DNA from: Montifringilla adamsi
Lineage: Eukaryota > Chordata > Aves > Passeriformes > Passeridae
NCBI GenBank assembly: GCA_017590115.1
Contig: JAGGNK010010225.1
Location: 6,820,001-6,884,000 of the forward strand
Direction: 5' to 3'
Length of the DNA: 64,000 nucleotides
Part shown: positions 23,046 to 35,559 of the stretch, one piece after another
Layout: every line of letters begins with the position of its first letter
Numbering within the stretch: position 1 is the first letter of the stretch
Position numbers and translations under genes: made by a program
Notes under the pieces: model-generated
The model's database searches: none
Seen by the model: the letters and a program-made list of their open reading frames with translations, nothing else
Told to the model about the DNA's origin: nothing

Positions 23046-25400
23046 CTATAGATAAGAGGCTACTTTAAAAAGCCACTGTGACAGAAAGAGGACAGTATTT
23101 CCAGAGATAGTCATGTAAGGAGTTAGCACCATCAGAGGCCTTTGGTGCAGAATAGCAGAAGATATGATGGGATCTTTCTCCATTACTCCCATGGCTACCA
23201 ATATGGCCAGAAAAACAGATCTTCCACCAGAGAGTGAGTAGAAAATCACACTGACAATGCAGCCACTTGTAATAGCCATTACCATCATCAGAGAAGAAAA
23301 AGAGAGATTAGCTAATATCTTCCATAATTTTAAGATTGGCAATAGCAGTGAGCTTGATGAATGCATTTGATTATCAGCTTGCCCAATAATTGGATTGATG
23401 AGTAACATCTTTGGCCATCATGCCAAGCTCTGGTCCACTGCAGCCAGTGATGAACCTGCCCTCATGTCCTTGTCGCAGCTCAGCCCTTGGCTAAGAGCTT
23501 TCCATGCCATGGACAACGGCTGGCCTATGCAGCATCTTCACTCAGGAAAGCCTCTGAATTTTTACACAGGACTAAAAGCAACTCTGAAAAGACTTCCAGA
23601 TGAGACAGCAGTACTAGCAAGGATCTGCACTCTATTCCCCAGAGGAAGGTTGTAAGAATTTTGCTGTGGAAAGTGTAAAGCCATGTTAGTATGAGGATGG
23701 TAAAATCAGTTTTGCTCCAAAGTATCTTCCTTACTTCTGTTGTGATATATGAAATCACTCTTTCTTAAACTAGACAAAAAATGAAAAATGAAAGACACAG
23801 TACAGACCTTCACAAAAATGTAGTTCTGACTTCCTTGTCCTTGTTTACCATGGAAAATATCATGCTTTCAATTATTTCTAAATATGTAATGGTAAAACTT
23901 TAAGTTCCCTGGGGCAGAAACACTCTTTCACAATACTTTTGCATAGCACCTTGCAAAATGGGGTCACATTCCCATGTGGTCTGCAGGGAGTTCTGTAACA
24001 AAATAAATAAGTAATACTTCCAGGAATCATATCAAACATGGAAAACACTGCACCACCTACTGCAAAGAGCATTAAAAATGCTAAAAATGTCAACAGAATA
24101 AACTTGCATGATGCCCAACATGAAGGCAAGCAGTACATTTTGCAACACAAGAAGAGTGTAAATATGTACTCTAAAGCAGTGAAAACGGCATATGTTGTTT
24201 AGGTGTAATAAAATGTAAGGCATGGTTTTTTAGCCCATTATTAAACGGGTGAATATTAAAGAAAAAGTCATTTCTATGCATATGCAATTATTACAGGTAT
24301 CAATTGATATCTAAATCTTTTGAATATACTTTCATAAAAATTAAATTTGAATGAGTAAGTTAGCTGTTTGTAGGCACTTAAGAATGTTCTCTTAATTTTA
24401 TCAACATTTTCTAAATTATGTTTACGAAAGAGGCTATTCCAAAAAAGTAGTCTTTTATAATAGGTAGTCCATCTTGGTCAATTATTCCCATGTGAGTAAT
24501 AAATCCTCCCTGTTTGCCAACTCAGCCAACAGACATGCTTGACTGAGTCAGGAGAATTGATAACCTCTTTGTAAAAAATCTATTACACACCAGATCAGCA
24601 TGTCCATAATCTCAGGGTTCTGCATCAACTCATTTTCCTCCTCTGAAATGACCTCACTAGTGAAGGAATCAGGCATTTTATGAGATTGGTAAAGAGAATT
24701 TACAGCAATATTTGTTTGGCTGGTTGTTTTATGCAAATTACGGACTCATATCTAACTTCAGGAAACTGCAGGAGAACTCTCGCCCCAAGAAAAGACCAGC
24801 GTGATGATTTTTTAATTGCCATCAATCTCTTTTATGGAAGCACTAAACACCAGTCATTCAAATCTTGAGTGTCTAGAACAGAAAGTCACCATCAGCACAA
24901 CCCATGTAATAAGCAACACGTTGTTGGAAGCACCCAGTAGTATCATAAATTATATTAAACTCATCCATTGCCACCCAAAAGCCCTCCCCAAGTGAAGCTT
25001 TTACTTCAGTTCTCTCTTTTGCCAACCCCAACTCTTCTATATTGAGATAAGGTTGCTCTCCAAACCAAGTCTTGAGAGTTATGAGAAAGTGTATCTGATT
25101 TTCAAAAATAAGCAAGCCAAGGTACCAAAACAGAATAGCAAAAGAAATATAATTATTAGAGTCTGCTATTAGCAATAGAAAGGCATAACTAGGAAAGCAT
25201 AAAGTCCTATGCTATCCTGAAAGGGCAATCTCTGATGACAGGAACTTATTGGCATTTTCAGCTGCGTAGGCTTTATCACACCTTCTCTACTTAGTAAGTG
25301 TGACGGACACTTCATGTCAGGGACTTCGATGTCATTCAGGCTGATGGGTTTAGAGATGATATATCTTTCTTGCTCTGGTTAGGAACAAAATGTACAAAGA
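23046..25400 (-). other. broken coding-like signal, possible ancient pseudogene (weak)
   Basis: The minus strand has several protein-like open pieces that would need frame changes to join. They lie near 25230-25370 (containing ISKPISLNDIEVPDMKCPS), 24873-25175 (hydrophobic N-terminal part, then a polar part with WFGEQPYLNIEELGLAKE), 24548-24736 and 23046-23408 (120 codons, with membrane-like hydrophobic stretches). I recognise none of these as a known family. One nearby frame (23878-24150) is explained by an old repeat tail instead. AT-rich DNA yields hydrophobic chance ORFs, so this may well be noise. Confidence 0.12.
23891..24018 (+). repeat. old LINE/SINE-type 3' tail relic
   Basis: TAAGTTCCCTGGGGCAGAAA (23901), GCATAGCACCTTGCAAAATG (23941) and a terminal AATAAATAAGTAATA (about 24002-24016) follow the order of a widespread amniote repeat tail. 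I remember its pattern as 'TAAGCTCTTTGGGGCAG...TGTACAGCACCTAGCACAATGGGG...AATAAATAA'. It is strongly diverged. I am not sure whether the source is a CR1/L2-clade LINE or a SINE sharing its tail. Confidence 0.5.
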
Positions 25401-26851
25401 AATTCTGTGGTCACACTGTTCAAAGTTAAGTGCAGACCAGAGGAAAAAAAGTTAATGTGCCTGACTGCAGTATTTGCTCTTAGCATGCAGTTGCAAGCTT
25501 TGAAAGTCCCGTTTAAGTATCTCTTTTTTAAGATAAATACCTATTAAGTAATGTATATGCACAAGCTGAAGTGTTAAATGGTTTGTTGAAACCTATTAGA
25601 GTACACAAGATGATAAACATAAATTATAGCTAATATACTGCACCAGTGATTTTTAAACATAAAAATTACTGACACTGTAAAAACACACTTGAGTCATCGT
25701 AGCAGCATAATAGCACTAATCCATGTTTATCCAACCGTGCACTTTTCAAAAACAACACAAACCTCTAATAAATGCTTTGGCTTCACCTTGACAACTTATA
25801 TGGGTTATTGCCTCGTTCATGCCTGGATAACCATGTGTTATGACTTAAATGTTCTTTAATATCAATTTATGCCTTGAAGAAAAAGGATTGAATAACATAG
25901 TGTACATATGGTTCAATTTATTACAGCAAAACAATCATTTTAGTTTGAAGATATTTTCTCATGGTGCATATCATAGAAATCTTATTCAATAGAGCTCTCA
26001 ATAAACCAGATTTTTTATGTCACAATAAATGAAACTAAGGCAGCTAATTGTTGCTAAGATTCTAAATAGATGAGTCTATTTGGCTTTCTTGTCAATCAAG
26101 AAATAAATTCCTTAACACTTGTATTTCTGGATTCTAATGTCTCTAATTGGATTTTACACTATCTGATTAACGACGTAGTTTATAGACTACTGTAAAAAAA
26201 TGTGATACTTAAAAAGTGCAAGAGGAAATTGTGGGTTGTCAGCATTTATGGAAAAGGCCAAGACAACATTGAGTAATTTAGCATTTTTGCAAAATGGCAA
26301 GGAAAAGCATAAAACCTGGTCAGTGATGCCTCATTTGTGGTACTCTTGTTGTGTGTCTGTGATACAAAAGAAGACCCTGGAGTGCTATTCTGAAGAATAT
26401 TAAAATATGTAATAGTCTGTACTGAAAATGGATTGCAGTTCCAGGAAATTACAAAATAAAAAAGAAATCCAAATTTTAATTTAGAACCAAAAGCAAAGAA
26501 TAAGCTAAAAATTCAGCCACAGAATCATGATGAATTAAACTTGCAGAAAGTACAAGCACAAGGTAGAAAAGAATGCCACAAAATAGCCTTGTTACTTCTG
26601 CAGTACCAATTTTTACTGACAGTCTTATTTTCATGAACTCTCCATATTTTCCAAAAATGTTTCTGGCAATCCTTCAGACAGAAAGATCTCATATATGAAG
26701 AGAAGGCAATCCTAAAAGCGCTATGGCTGCAGATATGCAAGTGTGGCTTTTGCCATGTAATTGCTATTGGAAGATGAAGACTGGCTGGAAGCTAATTTAA
26801 AACCATGACGACAGAAGAATCAGCAATGGCTGTGGGCACTACAGCTTTTTA
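24019..26851. other. unique AT-rich sequence, no confirmed gene
   Basis: No repeat family is recognised. The segment about 25560-26260 is free of simple repeats and has the texture of conserved non-coding DNA, which I cannot verify. Part of the weak minus-strand coding-like signal lies in the first half. Confidence 0.4.
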
Positions 26852-28185
26852 CCCAAAATTAAAAAGAGCAAATTAAACTAAATTAAATCAAGTTAAAAAC
26901 CAGTGAATTAAACAAAAAAAGCAAAAAGTAGAACTCCAACACAGAACACCAAGAATCTCAACAAAAACTCCAAAATTTATCCCCAATGTTAAGCAAAAAT
27001 AAAAAAAGTAAAACAAAAATAAAAATGCCAAAATAAAACCAAGGAAAAAAAGGTGAACAAAAGTAAACAAAAAATAGGAAAGACCTTCAAAGCCCCAACA
27101 TACAACAACAGCAATACAAAAAGAAACCCAAATTGAAAGTTAAATAAAAATTAAAAACCAAAACAAATAAAACAAAATAAAGCAAACAAAAAGTAAACAG
27201 AAAACTATTAAAACCCATCAGAAAATGAAAGGTAAACAAAAAAAAACTTATAAAAGGCAAACATAAATAAAACACTGAAGTAAACAAATAAAATCAACCA
27301 AAAAAAAACCCCTAATATAATTGAATAGAAATAAAATAACATAAAAACCCCAAAACATAAACCAAAGTAAAAGAAAAGAACTAACCTAAAACCTCTATGT
27401 AAAGCCCTAAAGAAAACCCTTAATGGACAAAATCAATATGAAACCAAAAAACTTAAAATCAGAAAGTAAACAAACAAAACTGGCTCATGAAATTTGAAGT
27501 AAACTCAAGACAAATTAAGAAAAACCCAGAAAAAGTAGAATCCTAACATAAAATATCATAAACTGTACAACAAAGTAGAACAAAAAAGAAAAACATGCCA
27601 AAATAAACAAAAATAACCTGAAATAAAATGAAAAGCCCAATGTAAAATATAAAACAAAACAATAAAAATCCCAGAATCATAACAATGTAAAAGAATGAAA
27701 ACCCAACAAAATAAATTAAAATGAACAACAAAATCCCAAACAAAAATTATAAGTCCAACCTAAAAACACAAAATCGCCAGTGTAAGATCTCAACATACAC
27801 ACCAGTGTAAAACCCCAGCGTAAAACCCATCACAAAACAAAATATAATATAAAACTAAATACAAAATTTTAAAAAGTCAAGAAAAAAACAAAGTATTCCA
27901 AAGTAAACAGCAAAGTACAAATAAAATGTAAAATCCCAATCTAAAAGCCCAGTAAGTAAATGTAAGAGAACCAAAGAAAAAAGTAAACAAAGAACTCCAA
28001 ACAAGAAGCTCTAGTGTTAAAACAGTGATAAAACTAAGGAAATAAAGAAATAAAACTAAATAAAAAGAAATAAACTAAAGAAATAAAATATCAAACCTAA
28101 TTAAAATAAAAAAGTGAAGTAAAACACAATACAATAAAAAATAATTAAAAGGTAAAGTAAAAAGCATTTTAAAAATAAAGTAACT
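26852..28185. repeat. 1.3-kb strand-asymmetric A-rich degenerate repeat tract
   Basis: The plus strand is dominated by A, with C as the next most visible base and very few T or G, for over 1.3 kb. Recurrent words include AAGTAAACA, AAAATAAAAC, AACCCCAA, CCCAACATA and TAAAATCCC. No exact period is apparent, so it looks like a decayed minisatellite or an expanded A-rich tail. The minus-strand ORFs here (26888-27070, 27087-27287, 27543-27743) encode only Phe/Leu/Ile/Cys-rich strings because the complement is T-rich; they are not genes. The tract ends at the 3' end of the neighbouring CR1, which reads in the minus direction, so on that strand the tract is a T-rich sequence directly downstream of CR1. 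Confidence 0.85.
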
Positions 28186-29764
28186 TCACAGAATGGGTAA
28201 GGTCGGAAGGCACCACAGTGGATCATCTGGTCCAACCTTCCTGCTTGAGAAGAGTCGGCTGACAACACATAGCACAGGACCACATCCACATGGTTCCTAA
28301 AATCTGCAGTGAGGGAGAATCCACAATCTCTCCAGGCAATCTGTTCCAGTGCCCAGTCGCTGGCACAGGAAAAAAGAAGTTCTTCCTCATGTTCAGGCAG
28401 AATTTCCTATGCATCAGTTTCTGCCCAGTGCCTCTTGTCCTAGTGTCTGGCATCACCAAGAAGAGTCTGGCTCCATCCACTTTCAGATCCACACCTTTCA
28501 GATACTTGTATGCCTTGACAAAGTCCACTCAGTCTTCTCCAGGCTAAACAGGCCCAGCTCAGACTTTCCCAAGAGAGGTGCTCCAGTCCCCTACACATCA
28601 CAGCCCCTTGCCCCAGGAGCTCCAGGTCTCTCTTGTGCTGAGTAGACCAGAACTGGACACAGCACTCCAGATACGGCCTCACTAGGAGACCACATATAGT
28701 TGAGCAGAGGGGCAGGATCACCTCCCTTGATTTGCTGACAATGCTCTTCCTAATATACCCCAGGGCACACTGCTGGCTTGTTATCCTCCAGCACCCTCAG
28801 GTCCTTTTCAGCAAATTGGCCCCAGCCTGTACTGGTACCCAATGTTATTCTTCCCCAGGTGAAGAACCTTCATTGGCTGTTTTTGAATTTCTGGTCCTTC
28901 TCTGTCCATGTCTTCAACATGTTGAGGTCCCTTCTAAGGGCCACACAACTCTCTGAGATATCAGCCACTCCTCCCACTTTTGTGCCATTGGTGATCTTGT
29001 AGAGATCTTGCATCTGCTCCTTTGTCCAAGCCGTCAATGAACAAGTTAAACAATACTGGGCCCAGAACAGAACTCTGGTGAGCGCCAGTAGTGACAGCCC
29101 TCCAACTGAACTCTGTGCCACTGATACAGCCCTCTGGTTCAGCCAGTTCTCAATCCACCCCACTGTTGACTCATCCAGTCCACTCTTCCTGAGTTTGCCC
29201 ATGAGGATATTGTGAGAGACAGTGTCAAAAGCCTTGCTGAAGTCAAAGTGGACAATGCTCATTGCTCTCCCCTCACCCACCCAGGTATTTATTTCACTAC
29301 AGAAGGCAGTCAGGTTAGTCAAACATGATTTACCTTCAGTGAATCCACATTGACTACTCCTGATCAGCTTCTTGTTATTCATGTGGATAGAGATGGCCTC
29401 CAAAAGGAGGTCCTCCACCACCTTTCCAGGGATTGAGGTGAGGCTGCTCGGCCAGTAGTTCCCTGGGTCCTCCTTGCCCTTTTTGAAGACCAGGGTGACA
29501 TTTGCTTTCTTCCAGCCTTCAGGCACCTCTCCTGATGGTCAAGACATTTCAGAGATGACTATGAGTGACCTGACTATGATGTCTACCACTCCTCTCAACC
29601 CTGCTGGGTGCATCAGGGCCCGTGGAGTCGTAGATGCCAAGTTTATTCTGGTGTTCCTTGACCAAATTGTCATTGATCAAGGGAAGGTCTTTCTCCCAGC
29701 ATTCATATACCCTGGACTTCTGGGTCAGACATCCCTGGGGGCTGGTCTTATCAGTAAAGACTGG
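28186..29764 (-). mobile_element. CR1 LINE, 5'-truncated, about 1.6 kb
   Basis: The longest CR1 copy here. Its 3' end is at the left (ACAGAATGGGTAAGGTCGGA, about 28187). The 3' UTR landmarks follow in order: CATCTGGTCCAACCTTCCTG, CTGTTCCAGTGCCCAGTCGC, AAGTTCTTCCTCATGTTCAG, CCAGAACTGGACACAGCACT and CAGGATCACCTCCCTTGATT. The part encoding reverse transcriptase comes next, ending near the usual CTGGTCTTATCAGTAAAGAC (about 29741). The 5' part of the element, including the endonuclease region, is absent, as is normal for CR1 after incomplete reverse transcription. Stops and frameshifts make it inactive. The short ORFs between 28223 and 29767 on both strands belong to it. Confidence 0.95.
28870..29526 (-). 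pseudogene. CR1 reverse-transcriptase fragment (inactive)
   Basis: A 218-codon remnant of the CR1 ORF2 reverse-transcriptase domain inside the 28186-29764 element. The RT would copy CR1 RNA at the target site. Residues 1-34 (MPEGWKKANVTLVFKKGK and onwards) and 57-68 (SSQCGFTEGKSC) match the finger region. Residues 94-101 (FDFSKAFD) are motif A with its catalytic aspartate. The stretch at about 143-175, where the GVPQGS-type motif belongs, is unrecognisable in this frame, as expected after frameshifts. At 177-183 the sequence reads YKITNGT where active copies have FADDT, so both catalytic aspartates of motif C are lost. The N-terminal endonuclease domain is missing because the element is 5'-truncated. 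Confidence 0.9.
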
Positions 29765-32700
29765 TAAATTCTACAATACATAATCTTTACCTGAGTAAAT
29801 GTGTGGGCCTAAGAATGCAATCTGCAGCAACCAACAGAGTGAATGAGGAAAGAGCTAAGAAAGACTGTAAAAATCTTCACAGCTGAAGTCCTACAAGTAT
29901 ATTCCATCTGCACTTGAGATAAAACTACAAAAGAGAATCCTCTAAAAGTAGCCTAATTTATAAATAATTTCAATTTTTTCTCTTTCTCAGAAACTAATTC
30001 AACTTCTCTTGTAAGAGATACTATCAGGATATTTCACAATTTCCAGTGCATTTATCTTCACAGTATCCTTGAGCTATAAAAGAAGCATAACTACTGACAC
30101 TGTAACAGAGAAATCAGGGAGACAGCCACAGTCATTGAAGAAGACTAGGAAAATTTAATAAACTGGTTGGTTCTAAGAGTCTTGTCAAGAATCTGAACCA
30201 AATGGTTGCATTTTTTCTTCCTCCTTTCTCACATTATATGCTTCAATCTGTTTGTCTCCTTTCGGTAAAAGAAAGAAAGGCAATCAGGGGTTCAGTCAGA
30301 GAAATCAGTAGGAATGAATAGAAGGAAAGAACACCATGAAACAAGTAATTTGAAAGGAGCTTAAGTGAAACAAAAAATTTGTTTTGAAAAATAACTCCCT
30401 TATTTTAAAGAAGAAAACAGACACAAGACCAAGTAGGTAAGACTACGAAACAAGACAGAGTGCTTATGGCTGTAGATTTATTTAGGGAGAAACTAAACTA
30501 CCTGTTGTCTGTCCTGGCTTGCTACATGACTGAAGAAAGAGAAATGACAACAAAGAGCATTGTTAGCTCAGCTGTGAGCCAGATATATCAGCAACCGTGG
30601 GGCAGTGCACTTGTCAAACAACATTCTTCTCTTCCCCCTCTTAATCCTGGGTTTCTAAGATCTAGGATAATTCAATGATAGCTTCTGCTTTATATCTTTG
30701 GCAATGTATATGAAATTAGCATAAGGATTTTATTTAACTACAGCTTGCCAGCCATAGTTTCACATTTCCTAATGTTCCTGATATATTTTCTATTAGTCCC
30801 AAATTTTTCTGAGATCAGGGATTTCTGTCTCTGAAAAATAAACCCCTATATTTTAGTCATTTTGTATACTATAGTACACACAAATGTGGCTGACTTTACA
30901 ATTTGAAGAGAAATGTTAAAGGAATACATAGAAACGCATCATGAAAATAGAACTTTAAAAAAGTATTTCAAAAAACAGTGAAATGTGGTTCTGGCACTGT
31001 CCCCTCTGAACGGTGACACTTGTATAGTCATGCTTTTATTTTTTCTTCAGAAAGACAGATTTTTAAACAAATTTTAAATTTTTGCAAAAGCTAAAATATG
31101 AATGAGAATGTTAACAAAGCCTATATTAAGATCTGTATTACATGTTTAATGAAATAGCTTTATAAATTACTGTAAATATTATTTTTTATTTGTGTATAAA
31201 AGCATAAGAATTTATTTGCTAGTGTTTCTTGTTGTTTTGTTTTTGTAAAAAAATTATTTTCTTTTCTAGGTGTAACTTTGGCTGGGATTTTTGATACAAG
31301 AGCTGCTTACTATATATTTTAATTTAAGTCAGTCTTTTCGGGGATAGTTCCAGAAGCTGGATTTCACCCTAGCACTCTTCAAAACAACCATTCCCACCCT
31401 AACAGCTAATACTCATATATATGCCATAGCAGAAACTTATTTATTTTAAATGTTAACCAACCTATGAGAACTATGACCAAGCAGACGATAACAAAAGCAT
31501 CATCTGGCATTTTTATTTAGAATGAGGTTTCCTTGAACAAAAATAGTCCAGGAGTAGAAATACTGAAGTCCACATACAACCTCATTTCAGTCAAATACTC
31601 TGCTGTAAACAAAATCTTCACACTTTTGATCTCTGATTTTACTCTTGTAACTTCATTGCATCTGCATTTCTCACATGAAAATTTACGAAGTGTCTCCCCT
31701 GACAAAAAAATCAAAAGCACATTTAGTTTTTCCTGACCAAAACAGGTGTGTTAATCAACTATCTACAGCTGTTGTAGATGACAGAAGTCATAAATAAAAA
31801 AAAAAAAAAGAGGGAAAAAAAGAAAAAGAAAAAAAACCCCAAACAACCTGTTTGAATTCTTCTGCAGCTGCAGAGGATGTGGGACCAGATTCTGACATGA
31901 ACAAAAAAAAAAAAAACAAAAGAAAGAAGTCCAAATTCTAGATACACCAACTCAGAGGAAGAAAATTTTTGGTGATTTAGAAAATGTGTTACCTTTACAG
32001 CAACTTTACTTTCAAATCTCTCTTGCAAGGACCTTAGCTACACAAAAGGCCTGCTGAATCTTCTGTTGGAGTAAGTTCAACACAAATATCAAGACTCATA
32101 TTTTAGGTTCCTGATATTGACATACTGACATTATTCACAAATGGTCATTTCTTACACAAAGTAAACTCAACCAAGACCCAAATCTCTACTATTTTGTTGT
32201 TTTTGGGTTTTTTTTTTTGAGTGGTCTGCAATGAGGGGCCTTCTCACAGGACAACAGCTCAAAGACTGTTCTGGAAACCTACGCCTACAGAGAACAATTG
32301 GTTCTCTGCCACTTGGTAGCAGGGCACCTCCAGTAGCTCCTGGTTTTCCAGCCACACAGATAAAACCAGTCACACTGATACCAAGGAGATACCACAGCAA
32401 TGCACAATGAGAATGACATCCAGACTGGGAATGTGGATCACTTATACTGGTACTGAAGACAGCTACAGTTTTATACAACCTTGTGGTAAACAAAAGCTAT
32501 TGCAATAGTCAAGAGTACATTTTCTTTAAATTCTTCAGGCCATCCATATTTTGATGCTGCTGAGCCTTAGTACAGGTCCTTGATGCTTCAGGTAGTTGAA
32601 GAAAAAGCTCAAACATAAAAATAATTTCATATGTTTCCACAGCTTCCGTCATCACTCTATCCCCGTCACCCAGTGACATACACAAATGGAACATTGGTAA

Positions 32701-35559
32701 ATCACTTGAAAGGTCTAGTAAGCTTACACATGCAAAAAACGTAGTTCTTCCTCTTCAGAGGGAATCTGAACATTTAATATATGGGGACCAGTATAATATC
32801 AGTTCTGAAAGATATATAATCTTTATTTTTTTATGACCAGGGTAATCCCATGGGCTCCCCTCAGTAGATTTTTGTCCTATTCTCTTTGAGACTCAAAGTA
32901 AAAATGCAGAAGTGTCTTTTCCACTATTTTTACTTATGTATTTATTCCAAGCTCTATAGAATATTTCTAAATCAGAAACATTCTAAGTTGGCACATAGGT
33001 CTGCTACTTTTTTATTCAGAAACCAAGTGCTCAGAAGAACATTTAAATTTAGGGCATTACTCTTCCATGAAAAGGAAAGGAAACGGAGCAGTTAGTTGGG
33101 GTTTTGCTGTTCCCAGGTTCAGAGCAGTGGTGGGAACTGAGCCTACAGGGAATTCTGAAGACTGAACAGGAAGATTAATGGTCTGTTGTAATAACTGTGT
33201 TAGCATTTGTCTCTGAAAGTAGTAATTTTGATTCATGTTCATAAAGAATATGAAACATATTTTAAAGCATTACATTGTTTTCTTGGCATGTGGAGTAAAT
33301 TTCAAGCTATTGAGTGTAAAGTTTTATAACAGAAAGACAGAAAGTTTTAAATATAATACTGCAGAAATATAAGAGAAATAAGTTGTATATCATAAAGAAA
33401 GAAAAGCCTGAGCACTTCTCTAAAGAGTATCATTTAGATGGACAAGAGACTCCTTAATGTTTGTTTATTCTTTTCCTAGATTTGGAAAGTTGTGTAATGG
33501 ACTAAGAAATATGGGAAGTTAGACCATATTTTACAAATGTGTAAAGCATTATATGGTACAAAAACCTACTAGGCCAAAATTTTTCAAAAATTTCCAGCTA
33601 ATGTAGTAATGGCGTGCTGAGTTGCTTGATTGTAATGAAAATATTTTACAGTTTTCTTAGAACAAGCCTTAGTTACACAGTAATAAGGACTAGCCATTCC
33701 AGGACAACAATTTTATTTTCTTTATATGTTTGATTTTCTCAGTTCTAGTACTGACATGAGATTGAAAACCTGTTGGGTACATTGGGACTGTGCAGGGCAA
33801 AAAACCCTAAATCTACTGAAGATCATACCAACTAACACAAATAACTGTGTGTGTTGTGCCATTTCAAATAATAGCTACCAACGTGCAAAAGAATCTCTTT
33901 TTTAAAAATTCACAGTAGATTTCTGTAGAATTTTGTGATCATACATAAAAATAAAAATTTGCATTTAAAAACACCTAACACTTTGGTATGCTCTTGTGAC
34001 TTACCATTAATTATCTGGATTATGGTAGTTTCTAGGAATCCTTGCAATATATTTCAGATGTTGGTCAGCAGCTTTACTTTTAATAACTTCTGTAGGGTTT
34101 ATCCTACTATAAATATGAACACTACGTCCTGCATTTGACGAAGTCTAGTTTTTGTTGCTTTTTCCCCTCAGAATTACTTCAAACACTGAACTGGCTTTGG
34201 AATATTAATGTTTTTTGCCTGTGTGGTAACTCGAGCCCATAAGAACTGGAAAACTCTAGAATATAAGAGTCACAGGTGTTGATACAGTCAGTGCAATACA
34301 GATAGCTATTGAATTTCAAAAGAAGCTAGCTTGCTTGATAAGCAAACTAATATAATTATATAGGCTGGGTTTACACAGGAACATTTGCAGTTGAGATCCG
34401 TGCTGCCTGTTTTTTGCTGTCCTAATTATTTTTTCCTTTTTCACGGTATGGTTCCCTCTAGTGATTCTTATAAGGAAAGAGGCTACCTGATCCCTTAATC
34501 CAGCTAACATTTTATAAAAGAAGATCCAAATTAGTTTTGCTTACACCAGATGCTTTATGTGCAATTGGGTATCAGACAATGGTGGCTGAAATATGAAACA
34601 CACAAATTCAGTGATCTCCTTTGAAAGAATCTCTTACCTGGGGGAGCTAGCATGAAATTAGTTGTTTGCATAGTTGCTGCCACTGTGCAGTCCTGTCTCC
34701 TCCCCTTATGCAAACCAATGAATGTGTAAGCTGATTGCCAGATATCCCCAGTGTCAGACTCTGTAACAAGAAATGCAATGAGCATTTGATGGAAGAGAAG
34801 TAAAATCAGATTTAGCAGACTGGTTACAGCAGGCAAATATGTTAGCAAATGAACATATTATGCCTAGTGGTTTGAATGCGTTATGGTGATAAGTTTGTAC
34901 AGGTAAAAAAAGATAATAGAAATAGCAGAAAGTACAGATAGAAAAATAAGCCAATAATTAGCTATGCCAATGACTTCCTATATGGCTTTCTGGAAGTTAC
35001 ACAACTTCTTATTATGTTTTAGTGTAAGTGCTATAATATCTTGCCTAAAACATCAATCAAAACATTTTAATATCTCATTGTTATAAAAGATTGTGTACTT
35101 CTATATTTAAAGAACATACATAGGAACACATCCTGTGAATCAGTAAAAATCTGATGATTAGTCAAACTACAGTAATGGGATACCAGTTTAAAGAAAAATG
35201 TTGAATAGACTGGTATTTTTATATATATCCGTGTGCATTTGAAAAGTTAGCAAAACCCAGGTACCATTCCCAGGTAGAAGTTTTCATGCAGTCACCTTGT
35301 TTTGAAGGATAAAAGCATTGAATAGTGTGACTGAAGCCCTTCCACACCAGTCGCCCTCCGTGCCACAGAACAGTCACTGGTGCATTCAAGTTATTATTAT
35401 GCAGTCAGAGCCTATAGGAAAAAAGTGTGGAAAGAAGACAGAGGAGTTACCCTAATTAAATTTTTGGTAAATGTTTCCTAGGCATCCACACATAATCAGG
35501 ATCTAACTACTCAAGAGACATGACTATCTACCCCAGATAATCAATAAAACACACCCATA
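29765..35559. other. unique AT-rich sequence with A-rich patches
   Basis: No gene is recognised. A-rich low-complexity patches lie at 31796-31836 and 31903-31917, and a T run near 32208-32219. The region 32167-32493 is slightly GC-richer and open on the minus strand for 108 codons, but shows no domain and ends in low-complexity lysine/glutamine codons from the T run. Short AT runs occur near 35220-35228. Confidence 0.5.
31796..31836. repeat. A-rich low-complexity patch
   Basis: A 14-base A run followed by GAGGGAAAAAAAGAAAAAG-type sequence. It has no recognisable retroposon body on either side. A second 14-base A run is at 31903-31916. Confidence 0.85.

Noticed and set aside
23878..24150. 90-codon minus-strand ORF rich in cysteine and hydrophobic residues
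   Set aside because: Mostly antisense of the old repeat tail at 23891-24018, so not evidence of a gene.
26888..27743. Three minus-strand ORFs made of Phe, Leu, Ile, Cys and Tyr
   Set aside because: Products of the T-rich complement of the A-rich tract.
28290..28721. Overlapping ORFs of 85 to 101 codons on both strands
   Set aside because: They lie in the non-coding 3' region of the CR1 at 28186-29764.
32167..32493. 108-codon minus-strand ORF
   Set aside because: No domain; its end is low-complexity sequence from a T run, and no splice signal supports it.
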